Source: an uncultured Alphaproteobacteria bacterium
GTDB taxonomy: Bacteria > Pseudomonadota > Alphaproteobacteria > Caulobacterales > Caulobacteraceae
Direction of reading: 5' to 3'
Assembly (NCBI GenBank): GCA_903860975.1
Contig: CAIOSI010000043.1
Location: 1 to 64,000, forward strand
Length of the DNA: 64,000 nt
In this document: positions 1 to 7,511 of the stretch, piece after piece
Layout of the letters: every line of letters begins with the position of its first letter
Numbering within the stretch: position 1 is the first letter of the stretch
Made by a program: the position numbers and the translations under genes
Notes under the pieces: generated by a model
Databases searched by the model: none
Seen by the model: the letters and a program-made list of their open reading frames with translations, nothing else
Told to the model about the DNA's origin: nothing

Positions 1-77
1 TCCGCCACCGGCACGCCGGCCTCCTGCTCGCGCAGGATCGCGATGATCTGCTCTTCCGTGAACCTTGATCGCTTCAT
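1..77 (-). mobile_element. IS3-family transposase OrfA, 5' end only (runs off window)
   Basis: The minus strand reads MKRSRFTEEQIIAILREQEA and continues to the window edge. This is the characteristic start of the small helix-turn-helix OrfA of IS3-family insertion sequences, which binds the element ends. Only about 25 codons are inside the window, so it cannot be said whether the element is intact. The ATG is at 75-77 and a purine-rich stretch precedes it. The likely terminal repeat of the element lies just upstream at about 129-141. Confidence 0.75.
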
Positions 78-128
78 TCGTCCGTCCCTTTCCTGGGGCG
101 GACTCTAATTATTCCTGGAGGAGTTTCA

Positions 129-141
129 GGGGGTCACGTCA
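129..141 (-). repeat. Probable terminal inverted repeat of the IS3-family element
   Basis: Read on the minus strand this is TGACGTGACCCCC, with the TG terminus and C-rich body typical of IS3-family ends, about 50 bp upstream of the OrfA start. The partner end is outside the window, so the assignment rests on position and resemblance. Confidence 0.45.
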
Positions 142-403
142 GCTAACATGGGTTAAAAAATGGGAAGGCCGTAGATCGTACTCCGTCAGGCCAAGATTTC
201 GATCTGGCCTCGCACAGAATTCCTAATCGAAGTTAGGCGAAGCCCGAGCGGGCTATACCGGTTAAAGCAAACGGCCACATATAGACAGATAATGGGTCGT
301 TTTAGACTGAGAAAATAGGACCGGCATCAGCCTGTTTTTTTTTGTTTTCTGAGCTTAAAAAATCGGCGGTGATCTCGGAAGAACGCGATTTCGAATTATC
401 CTG

Positions 404-733
404 TCAGGGCGTTCTAAACAGCTTCAATAAATCTTCCGCCGCATCCGATCTGACAATGCAGAGGAAATCCTCGCTGCCTTTGAGACCGGTTTCCTGAAAG
501 TCCCGTTCCACTCGACGAACCTCTATGAGGCCCGCGTCACTAAGAGTTCGGACATAATGCGTCACCCTCCCCTTCTTCAAACCCATCCGCCCCATGAGCT
601 CATTTCGCGTAAGTCCATCTGCACCCGCCTCGTTCAGGAGTCGGAAAATCGCGAGACGATTAATTTGCGCGAGCGCCACCAGGCGACAACGTTGGTGGAC
701 GAGTTCCGCCTCCGCATTGCGCACGCCTTGCAA
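404..733 (-). CDS. Winged-helix (ArsR/MarR-like) transcriptional regulator
   Basis: A 109-residue protein that is essentially one winged-helix domain. Residues about 24-75 include INRLAIFRLLNEAG, the turn TRNELMGRMGLKKGRVTHYV and a wing-like DAGLIEVRR, the usual order in ArsR/MarR-type DNA-binding proteins. No metal-binding cysteine pair of the classic ArsR ELCVCDL type is visible, so a metal sensor is unlikely. It is a single gene between the IS end and a TonB-dependent receptor transcribed in the same direction. Control of the receptor is possible but not shown. The long N-terminal helix could serve dimerisation. Confidence 0.7.
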   Translation of the reverse strand: MQGVRNAEAELVHQRCRLVALAQINRLAIFRLLNEAGADGLTRNELMGRMGLKKGRVTHYVRTLSDAGLIEVRRVERDFQETGLKGSEDFLCIVRSDAAEDLLKLFRTP

Positions 734-980
734 ATGGACTTCGCGTGCATGAGGTTTGCCAGGACGACAGGGCTCCTGACCAACCCCACGGGTCTCAAGG
801 CATCGACTGAGGTTGGCCCCCGATCGGCCTCGGGCCCTGATCCCTTACCCGTTGATCACCCAAGCGCTGGCGATCGACTTGAACCAGAAGCTTGCGGCCC
901 TTCCTGCAATCGGCAGTAGGGGCAGACTGGCTGCAGTCCCACCAACGCGAAGACGTCGGGGTGGCGGGACTGCGAGCCGG

Positions 981-3410
981 CTAGTACTTTACGCGCAGTT
1001 CAACGCCGTAGGTACGCGGCGGATTGAAGTTGGCGTAGTCGCCGATCGTGCCGCGGTTGGCGGCCGAGATGCGGTAGATGTGCGACTCGTCGAGCAGGTT
1101 TCGGCTCCACAGCGAAAGGGTCGCCTTGGGACCGTCGCCGCTTCCCATGCTGATGTTGGCGAGTGCGAGGCTGGCGTTGACGATGAAGCTGGAGTCGGTC
1201 TTCACCGCGACGTGCTGGACCGATACACCTGTCGGCGACACATCGGCGAACTCGGACTGGAAGGCGTACTGAGGGTCCGCGTAGTTGGCGTCGAGGTGGC
1301 TGCGCAATGTGAGTTGGCCCACCGGCATCTCATAGTCGATATAGGCCGAGGCTGCGTTCGGTGGCGTATAGACCGCATTCACTGGGAACGGCGTTCCCTG
1401 GGGCACGGCCGCATTACCGACGAAGGGGAAGGGCGCGGCAGGGATCTTCACGTCGGTATAGGCGTAGGCCAGACCCACGGTCATACCATCCATCGGCTTG
1501 GCGGTCAGTTCCGCCTCGAAGCCCTTGATCTTCGCCACACCTGGCGCGTTGCGCGTTTCTTCGGTGTGGGCGCCGATCGTCGGGCTGCCGATCGTGGTGT
1601 CGACGTTGTCGAAGTCGATCTGGCTGTTATTGCGATCCATCGCGTAGGCCGCAAGATTGATCCGCAACCGCCTGTCGAGAAGGTCCATTTTGGCGCCGAC
1701 TTCGTAGGCCTTAACTTCTTCGGCATCGAACGGCGTGAACGTCGCCGACCGGTCGTTGGCGCCGCCGGCGCGGTAGCCGGTCGAGTATTTGGCGTAAACG
1801 CTAACGTTATCGGCGGCGTCATAGGCCACGTTCACTAGGGGATCGAAGCGGCTTTTGTTGTTGCTGAAAGCAAACGGCGTCGCCTTGCCGTTGACGATGT
1901 AGAGCGTGCCACTACGCTTGTCGCTGCTGAAGCGTCCACCTGCGGTCAGATGCAGCGCCTGAATCGAAGCCGGCGTGTAGGTGCCTTGGGCGAAGGCTGC
2001 ATAGCTGGTCGCGTCGGCTTGGCTGGCGCGGGTGAGGAAGCGGGAGCCATACTCCCAGCCCGCCGTTGAGCCCGCCGTCTTCGAAGTCCCATAAGAAGAG
2101 CGCAGGGTGAAGGCGGTGCCGTCGGCGTTCCACTGGTTAGTGAGCGGCGTCGCAGCCGATTCCTTGACGTGCTCGGTGAAGTAATAGAGGCCGCCGACGT
2201 AGGTCAGGCTGCCGCCGAAGTTACCGACCGCTTGAAACTCCTGACTGAACTGACGCTGATAAAGGTCCGACAGGCTATACCGCCCGAAGGTGGCGTTCGG
2301 CGCGAAAACATTGCGGGCCTCAACGCCTGAGTTGTCCCACTGATTGGTGCCGACGCCGCGGGCTCCGGTGATCGAGCGAAACTCAAGGTCGGGCATGACT
2401 TTGTATTTCAGGACGGCCGACACGCCGCCAGTCTCGTCAAGGCTGGGCTGCTGGATCGTGCCGATGTCCGAGGACGACTGGCGATTGGTGTGAACGTGCT
2501 CCAGGGCTGCAAGCGGGTTGATGGTGCCAGCTGGCGCGTTGGCCGGGCCGGCTTGGACTTCTGCCAGCGTACGGACGCGCTTGCCGTCGGGATTGTAGCT
2601 GACCAACTGGCTGAAGAATGGGGTGTTGTAATCCTTCGCATAGTCGGCCGTGATTGTAGCGCTAAAGGCGTCAGTCGGCTTGAAGAGGGCCGAAACGCGG
2701 GCGCCCTTGCGGTCATACTGGTTCCAACCCGCCTGGCCGCTCATGGGGTTCGTAGTGGTCGGATCCTGATGCTGGACGAGAGCGTCGACCTTCACCGAGA
2801 TACCGGAGAATTCCTGGAAGTCTTGATGCAGCTCCGCGTCATAGGAGCCAAAATTTCCAGCGCCAGCGACGAGCCGGCCGCCAAAAACGCCAGTCGGGGC
2901 CTTGGAGACGATGCTGAGCGCGCCGCCTTCGGCGTCGCGGCCGAAGAGGGTACCCTGCGGGCCGCGCAAAATTTCAATGCGCTCCAGATCGAACAGCGCC
3001 GTGTTAAGGCCTTGCTGACGGCCAAGGTAGACGCCGTCGATGTAGACACCCACACCTTGGTCACGGGCTGTTTGGTTGGCGTCGAAGGGAACGATGCCGC
3101 GGATTCCGACGGTCAGCGCGGATTGACGGGCTTCAAACGTGGCGATGCGCAACGACGGGACAGCGCCGTCCTGGAGGCTGATCAAGCTCTCAGCGTGCCG
3201 GTCGGCCATCTCCAGCCCGCCGACGACCGAAATCGCGATCGGGGTCTTCTGCAGGTTGGTCTCGGTCTTTTCGGCGGTCACTATGACTTCCGAGAGCGTC
3301 GAGCCGGCGTCTGCGGCAGCGGCAGCGGCGTCAGCCTCCGAGGCTAAGGAGGGACCAGCCAAGGCCAACGCAAAGCAGCTCCAGGCCACCGTGGACATCA
3401 GATTCTTCAT
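981..3410 (-). CDS. TonB-dependent outer-membrane receptor
   Basis: An 809-residue protein of the usual length for the family. It has a Sec signal peptide (residues 1 to about 24, ending near PSLASEA), a TonB-box-like region (LSEVIVTAEK), an N-terminal plug containing RGPQGTLFGRDAEGGALSI, and a long beta-barrel. It ends in VELRVKY, the terminal aromatic signature of outer-membrane beta-barrels. Such proteins use proton-motive force through TonB-ExbBD to import scarce substrates. The substrate cannot be read from the sequence. Similar receptors (FyuA/CirA-like) are abundant in Caulobacterales and often import sugars, siderophores or hydrophobic compounds. The acyl-CoA catabolic genes about 4 kb away make an organic substrate conceivable, as inference only. 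Confidence 0.93.
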   Translation of the reverse strand: MKNLMSTVAWSCFALALAGPSLASEADAAAAAADAGSTLSEVIVTAEKTETNLQKTPIAISVVGGLEMADRHAESLISLQDGAVPSLRIATFEARQSALTVGIRGIVPFDANQTARDQGVGVYIDGVYLGRQQGLNTALFDLERIEILRGPQGTLFGRDAEGGALSIVSKAPTGVFGGRLVAGAGNFGSYDAELHQDFQEFSGISVKVDALVQHQDPTTTNPMSGQAGWNQYDRKGARVSALFKPTDAFSATITADYAKDYNTPFFSQLVSYNPDGKRVRTLAEVQAGPANAPAGTINPLAALEHVHTNRQSSSDIGTIQQPSLDETGGVSAVLKYKVMPDLEFRSITGARGVGTNQWDNSGVEARNVFAPNATFGRYSLSDLYQRQFSQEFQAVGNFGGSLTYVGGLYYFTEHVKESAATPLTNQWNADGTAFTLRSSYGTSKTAGSTAGWEYGSRFLTRASQADATSYAAFAQGTYTPASIQALHLTAGGRFSSDKRSGTLYIVNGKATPFAFSNNKSRFDPLVNVAYDAADNVSVYAKYSTGYRAGGANDRSATFTPFDAEEVKAYEVGAKMDLLDRRLRINLAAYAMDRNNSQIDFDNVDTTIGSPTIGAHTEETRNAPGVAKIKGFEAELTAKPMDGMTVGLAYAYTDVKIPAAPFPFVGNAAVPQGTPFPVNAVYTPPNAASAYIDYEMPVGQLTLRSHLDANYADPQYAFQSEFADVSPTGVSVQHVAVKTDSSFIVNASLALANISMGSGDGPKATLSLWSRNLLDESHIYRISAANRGTIGDYANFNPPRTYGVELRVKY

Positions 3411-3568
3411 TGAAAATTCCCTTTTTCGAGGGGGCTAGGCATTCATGCCGCCAGCCGATCGCGGTAACCCAGCAACCTCGCCAACCCCCGCGTCGGCCTT
3501 TAGGGGCAACGAATGACAGGATGACTAAAGTTTTATGACGGTTTGAATTTGTCGGCTCTTGGGAAGGC

Positions 3569-3823
3569 TCAACGGGTCGCGGAGACGTCGGCGGCCGATT
3601 TCGCCACCATCTCTTGATGGCGCGTGCCGACTAGGATGCCGGGTCGGGGATAGTTTCCATAATGGCAGGCAAACTCGAACCTCCAGACCTTGGCCCTTTC
3701 TAACACGATCTCACCGCGCCAGATTTGGTTGAACAGCGTCAGCTCATCAACCGTGAACGGGTAGAGCGGCACTTTACGCTCCCGCCGGGTGACGCCTTCG
3801 ACAATCCGGCCTTGCTCCGACAC
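3569..3823 (-). CDS. Small hypothetical protein (uncertain)
   Basis: An 84-codon reading frame with a GTG start inside the otherwise gene-poor stretch 3411-4002. The composition is protein-like (LYPFTVDELTLFNQIW near residues 20-36, then FACHYGNYPRPGILV), but no family is recognised and no convincing Shine-Dalgarno sequence precedes the start. It lies downstream of, and in the same direction as, the DUF2971-like gene, and could be a remnant. The rest of 3411-3568 holds only the receptor's upstream region. Confidence 0.25.
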   Translation of the reverse strand: MSEQGRIVEGVTRRERKVPLYPFTVDELTLFNQIWRGEIVLERAKVWRFEFACHYGNYPRPGILVGTRHQEMVAKSAADVSATR

Positions 3824-4002
3824 GAACAGACCACAGCGGCGACCTGCGTCACCCGTGCGGAGGCCCTCGATAACGATTGGAAGGAACTATGGCGGACGAC
3901 GTCATCCGCCAATCTGGGCTGCTTAGCGTTAAGTGCGGGCATTGGCACCTCTGCATGCCGCAAACCCTGGCTGCATGCACCCATTCGCGTCTCCAGCGGC
4001 CC

Positions 4003-4449
4003 TCAGTCGGTGACTACCGGCACAGCCTTGCACCAGGTGGGAAGCCGGCGACAGAGGATGTCGGGGTCGAGCTTTCGGACCCCGATCTCGACTAAATTCA
4101 GCGTGGCCGTATTGTTTGGTATGTTGATGGGCACAGGCCAGTATTCGTGTGCCGCTACATGCTCTACGGGCGCGCGCCCTCCTGGGAACCTCTTCGCAAG
4201 GAGACGGATCTCTTCTTCCCGCTGCCAATGGGCGGAGAGATAGAAGGCACCGACACGAGAGACGCCCCGGAAGACAAACCTGGGCAAGCCTACGTTGGTC
4301 AGCGCCTCGTTCACCCGCCTCAGGAGTGTGGTGGCTCCATGATAGCGGATGGCGCGCAGTTGGGTGGCCGGCGTCGGCGTAACCTCGAAGCAGAGCCTAT
4401 AGCCATTCCCGTGGTCGCCGAAGACGTCCCAGAGGTCCTCGTTTGGCAT
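4003..4449 (-). CDS. DUF2971-like protein, C-terminal half (possibly truncated)
   Basis: A 148-residue protein. The start (LWDVFGDHGNGYRLCFEV, residues 6-23) and the later FYLSAHWQREEEIRLLAKRF and NLVEIGVRKL match the middle and end of DUF2971 proteins, a family of unknown function frequent in accessory and defence-associated DNA. Family members are usually about twice this length, so the N-terminal half is missing from this frame. A stop (TAG) directly precedes the ATG at 4447-4449. The preceding reading frame on the same strand overlaps it by 53 bp in another phase. Either a frameshift has split one gene or only a C-terminal fragment survives. Confidence 0.55.
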   Translation of the reverse strand: MPNEDLWDVFGDHGNGYRLCFEVTPTPATQLRAIRYHGATTLLRRVNEALTNVGLPRFVFRGVSRVGAFYLSAHWQREEEIRLLAKRFPGGRAPVEHVAAHEYWPVPINIPNNTATLNLVEIGVRKLDPDILCRRLPTWCKAVPVVTD

Positions 4450-4621
4450 CTAAGATGGCGCGGGTCAGCCCGTCGTATGTACTGAACTCCGCAATCGATT
4501 TGTTCGTGATGGCCATCTGCCGCATGTCGGGCTCAGGCGCACCTACCGCCTCGAGGATGGGGCGCAGGGTGTGAAGCGCAAGACGGTGTTCGGCACTCAG
4601 CGCGCCTTCGTCGTTGCTCAT
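4397..4621 (-). CDS. Small upstream frame, possibly the N-terminal part of the split DUF2971-like gene
   Basis: A 74-codon frame from the ATG at 4621 (an upstream in-frame start exists at 4642). It contains MRQMAITNKSIAEFSTYDGL followed by TRAILDAK, after which the frame runs into arginine-rich sequence and stops. The next frame resumes as PNEDLWDVFGDHGNG. The join in phase would give a more continuous DUF2971-like product, so a frameshift in the overlap 4397-4449 is plausible. No independent function is recognised. Confidence 0.4.
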   Translation of the reverse strand: MSNDEGALSAEHRLALHTLRPILEAVGAPEPDMRQMAITNKSIAEFSTYDGLTRAILDAKRGPLGRLRRPREWL

Positions 4622-4756
4622 CACCCCACCTCCCTGGCTCACGCGCCCCTACAGCAGAGCGCTGCTGGCGCGCGCCGCGCCTCGATCGCGGACCACAGGC
4701 CCCGCTTAGGTTACTTATTCACCGGGGTCGTCGCGAGGACATGGCCACCGCCAGGA

Positions 4757-5242
4757 TCAGTCTTCAGCCGCATCGGGAACCCGAACGGAGGTGGGCTGCT
4801 TCGCCTTTGCCAGGAGGTCAGACCAGTCGCTCGGGGGGTCTCCGCGAGCCAGTTGACGAGCGAAGACCGCGTACGGATCAGTCTTCGCCCCAGCCGTTCG
4901 AAGGGTGTTCTCGTCATTGATCCAGACGATGACGATCACCTTCGACGCGCTGTCGTAGCGGAAAAAGAGGCGAAACCGCTGGAGAAACTTCGCGCGGCGC
5001 CAGCGGCGGTTGGTTTCCCCCAGGGTGTTGCCTTGCTGGAACTCTGGTGCATCAGGGGCTGTAGGGATTTCCTCGAATACGATCCGTCTTATCCGCTCAA
5101 GCAGCTTGGCCTTAGGATGGTCCTGCCAGTTCGTCGGATCGGACGCCTTTAGCGCTGTCACCTCACCGATAAGGCGATCGAAACTAGCTTGGAAGGCGGG
5201 GTGAAACAGGAGCGTCCAGCCGTTGCGAATTTCAGGCTTCAT
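4757..5242 (-). CDS. yhaV: YhaV-family toxin (type II toxin-antitoxin ribonuclease)
   Basis: A 161-residue protein matching YhaV over its whole length: NGWTLLFHPAFQASFDRLI near the start, the central FQQGNTLGETNRRWRRAKF, then LQRFRLFFRYDSASKVIVIV and VWINDENTLRTAGAKTDPYA, ending with GDPPSDWSDLL. YhaV is a RelE-superfamily mRNA interferase that cleaves mRNA at the ribosome and is neutralised by the AbrB-fold antitoxin PrlF. Here the start ATG overlaps the stop of the upstream helix-turn-helix gene (ATGA), indicating translational coupling. In the known system the toxin follows prlF; here a PrlF-like gene sits on the other side of the helix-turn-helix gene, transcribed divergently. Confidence 0.88.
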   Translation of the reverse strand: MKPEIRNGWTLLFHPAFQASFDRLIGEVTALKASDPTNWQDHPKAKLLERIRRIVFEEIPTAPDAPEFQQGNTLGETNRRWRRAKFLQRFRLFFRYDSASKVIVIVWINDENTLRTAGAKTDPYAVFARQLARGDPPSDWSDLLAKAKQPTSVRVPDAAED

Positions 5243-5739
5243 GCCGCACCGTCTTGCGTCTTTTGTCGAAAGCCCGGCCGAGTCGCCGAGCGCTTCACCT
5301 TGGCCGCCTCAGCTTCCGCCGCCTTGATGTCTCGAACGATCACCTCAAGCTTGGAGACGAGCGGTGAAAGATCGTAGCGGTTTGAGGTTTGCCCGCCATG
5401 CGCGCCATGCCGCGCCTCCGCTTTCACCAGACCCTCCTCCCTTAGACGGGCGAGCGTGCGCTGGATCGTGCGCTCCGACACATCGAGACGATCCGCCAGG
5501 GCTTTCTTCGAAGGCCAGGGCAGGTCGTCGGGTGCCCACCAGTAGTCGATCAAGCAGATCAGAACAGCCAGCCCGTTGGCGTCGATGTGCAATCGCGGCA
5601 GACCGCGCAAGAGCACTGAAGGCACGACGGTCCAACCGGCATCGAGGCTCGTGCGCCACTTGGCCTTCAGCACCTTCTGGTTCTCGACCTTGGGCCGCCG
5701 GTTCGACAGCACCACCACTTGGCTTTCGGCTTCGTCCAT
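5239..5739 (-). CDS. Helix-turn-helix protein coupled to the YhaV toxin
   Basis: A 166-residue protein with a winged-helix domain at about residues 70-125: WPSKKALADRLDVSERTIQR, then TLARLREEGLVKAEAR. The N-terminal part (residues 30-65, GWTVVPSVLLRGLPRLHIDA onward) resembles replication-initiator-like helix-turn-helix proteins that carry LICLIDYWW segments. The C-terminus (about 130-166) is helical and charged. A strong AGGAGG site precedes the ATG at 5739. The last codons overlap yhaV by 4 nt, so the two are co-translated. It is the likely operator-binding repressor of the locus, and could contribute to neutralising the toxin. That role is inferred only from the coupling. Confidence 0.75.
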   Translation of the reverse strand: MDEAESQVVVLSNRRPKVENQKVLKAKWRTSLDAGWTVVPSVLLRGLPRLHIDANGLAVLICLIDYWWAPDDLPWPSKKALADRLDVSERTIQRTLARLREEGLVKAEARHGAHGGQTSNRYDLSPLVSKLEVIVRDIKAAEAEAAKVKRSATRPGFRQKTQDGAA

Positions 5740-5806
5740 GACAGCCTCCTTCGAACCCCATATGCGCGTCTTCTGCGGAGTTTAAAAGATGCGCGCGGAC
5801 CTTTAG

Positions 5807-5826
5807 CCCAGACAGATCTGTCTGGG
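5807..5826. promoter_or_regulatory. Perfect 20-bp palindrome between the divergent TA genes (candidate operator)
   Basis: CCCAGACAGATCTGTCTGGG is an exact inverted repeat with no spacer. It lies 68 bp upstream of the helix-turn-helix gene start and about 175 bp upstream of the prlF-like gene. The spacing suits an operator bound by a dimeric repressor controlling the toxin operon. It is not followed by a T-run, so a terminator is less likely. Confidence 0.55.
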
Positions 5827-5858
5827 AGGGCAGGACAAATTCTTCTCCGGGGGCGGGA

Positions 5859-5873
5859 CGTAGGCGTCCTACG
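5859..5873. repeat. Inverted repeat CGTAGG-N3-CCTACG in the TA intergenic region
   Basis: CGTAGGCGTCCTACG has six-base arms and a three-base spacer. It lies between the 20-bp palindrome and the prlF-like gene. A second operator, or a site for an AbrB-fold antitoxin, is possible. Confidence 0.4.
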
Positions 5874-5972
5874 AATCATAAAGCCGGTGCTTAGGACCCC
5901 AATCACACGACCCCACGATACACGTAGGGGGAGACAAATATGTCCCGGCCATAGGTTGGTAAGGCATTAGGT

Positions 5973-5986
5973 CGTATCTTTATACG
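5973..5986. repeat. Inverted repeat CGTAT-N4-ATACG just upstream of the prlF-like gene
   Basis: CGTATCTTTATACG ends 15 bp before the ATG at 6002 and overlaps the likely start of transcription or the leader of that gene. A GGAG ribosome-binding site follows at 5992-5995. It may allow autoregulation by the encoded AbrB-like protein. Confidence 0.4.
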
Positions 5987-6001
5987 TATCTGGAGACAAT
6001 C

Positions 6002-6358
6002 ATGGCCGACGATACTGCTATCTTTTCCGGCGCCGTGACGACGACCGGTCGTTCCGAGGCGCTTCGTTTGGAGAAGTCGTTTTTCCGCGCCAACCCGGAA
6101 TTTCGGCAACGCGCCAAGGTGATGGCGCGCGTGGTTGGGCCCGGGCACGTCCTGGTGACGGTCGAAGATCAACAGATCGATGCTCTAGAGCCCGATCCGA
6201 TTGTCTCAGCCTTCCTCGCCTTCCTCGAACGAGACATGCTCTCGGATCCCTCGCGTCTGACGCCCGTGCCCACGGGCCGCGCTGACGCGTTGAAGATGCT
6301 GCTGAAGGGGGTCGCCGTCAGCGACGACGACCACATCCCCGACGACGTGAGCTTCTAG
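6002..6358 (+). CDS. prlF: PrlF-family antitoxin (AbrB/SpoVT-type fold)
   Basis: A 118-residue protein. The C-terminal half (about residues 62-115: DPIVSAFLAFLERDMLSDPS, then a hydrophobic helix and an acidic DDDHIPDD tail) matches PrlF, the antitoxin of YhaV. The N-terminal half (VTTTGRSEALRLEKSFF, residues 12-28) fits a diverged AbrB/MazE swapped-hairpin DNA-binding domain. The start is set by GGAG six bases upstream of the ATG. In the E. coli system prlF and yhaV form one operon; here the gene is divergent from a helix-turn-helix-yhaV operon. It is the expected neutraliser of the YhaV toxin and probably a co-regulator of the intergenic operators. Confidence 0.72.
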   Translation: MADDTAIFSGAVTTTGRSEALRLEKSFFRANPEFRQRAKVMARVVGPGHVLVTVEDQQIDALEPDPIVSAFLAFLERDMLSDPSRLTPVPTGRADALKMLLKGVAVSDDDHIPDDVSF

Positions 6359-6734
6359 TTAGGCATTGAGTGCCTATGCCAGGGCCCCGCGCTAGTCCCG
6401 GCGGGCTTTGCCAGCGTGTACGTCGTCAGAAGTTTTGAGACAGGCGGGGTTCGGATTTAGCGGAGAGTGGACCTCATCTGGGGTTGATATTTAGGCGGCG
6501 CTTTTGCGGTGCTGCAAGCGCCGGTGGTGATGTGGATAGGCATGGCGGCCTAATGAACACGCGGCTGGCGTGGTGGCTACTGCCGGTGCCGGTGCTACCA
6601 GTACGGTGGCGGTTGGTGGATGAGAATTTGGATGATCGTCCCCAGCGATCCACCCCAATCCGGGGCCAAAAGTGGGGCCGAAGGTGGGGCCGACGCTTCT
6701 CTAGTTTAAATTATTCAATTAAAACAAGGGTTAT
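6359..6734. other. Non-coding stretch between the antitoxin gene and tRNA-Ser
   Basis: No convincing gene is seen. Near its right end there is a 12-bp tandem repeat (GTGGGGCCGAAG and a near copy, about 6672-6695) and then an AT-rich patch (6701-6727) next to the tRNA 3' end. The AT-rich patch could mark a recombination border or the tRNA's downstream region. Confidence 0.4.
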
Positions 6735-6824
<90 letters not shown>

Positions 6825-6919
6825 TGAAGCCGGCATGGGCTCCATAGGGGCCCGCTGAGCGAGGCGCGGAACCTACTCATCCGACACCTTGGGCGCAAGC
6901 GCCGGATCAACGCATTCAA

Positions 6920-7255
6920 TCAATGGGGATCGAGCACGATCTGCTTGCAGCCAAAGCGCACCACGATCTTACCGATAAGTTGGTTCGCAGCCTCTGAGGA
7001 TTAAACCAGATTCACGCGCCCAGTGTGCGAAAGTCGGGCCGTAGAAGCGAGGGCCTCCTCCTCTTCCGCCGTACCCTGATCGTGGGTCTTCAGTTCGATC
7101 GCGGCCAAGCCAGCTCCATCGTCGGGCGCACTCGCCACGCAAGCCACGCCACAGGCGCGATCGAGGCGCGCGCTCAAGGAGGCTGCGTCTCAAAAGTCAT
7201 TGGCGGCCAAATAGCCCCGAATGACGATGAGCCAGCCCGAGACACGACACGGTCC
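6920..7255 (-). pseudogene. Possible decayed reading frame with two internal stops
   Basis: On the minus strand one phase reads protein-like sequence (GWLIVIRGYLAANDF, then SARLDRACGVACVASAPDDG, GLAAIELKTHDQG, ANQLIGKIVVRFGCKQIVLD). It is interrupted by TGA at 7190-7192 and TAA at 7001-7003. No family is recognised. The remainder of the 6825-7511 gap contains only short frames (for example a 34-codon minus-strand frame at 7363-7467) that cannot be supported. The whole stretch may be non-coding. Confidence 0.25.
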
Positions 7256-7511
7256 CTATCTCTTCTCACGGGATGTTGACTTACCCCCCGCAGCGCGCCC
7301 GTCTGGCGCACTTGGAAAAACCTGCGCCATATCGCTCTCCAACTTGACGATCACCTGCGTTCCTACGGGCGTTGCGAAGCCGATTTTGCTGAAACCAAGG
7401 CCTTGCAGTCGTCACCGCGGATGAGGAAGGTGGCCGCCCGGCGAATATTGCGGCGGACCCACGCCATTTGAGTCACGGGGCGCAGACCCCAATGATATCC
7501 AGGATAATTCA

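Noticed and set aside
813..1838. Long plus-strand frame of 341 codons
   Set aside because: It is antisense to the TonB-dependent receptor, arginine- and glycine-rich, with no recognisable domain; typical of shadow frames in GC-rich DNA.
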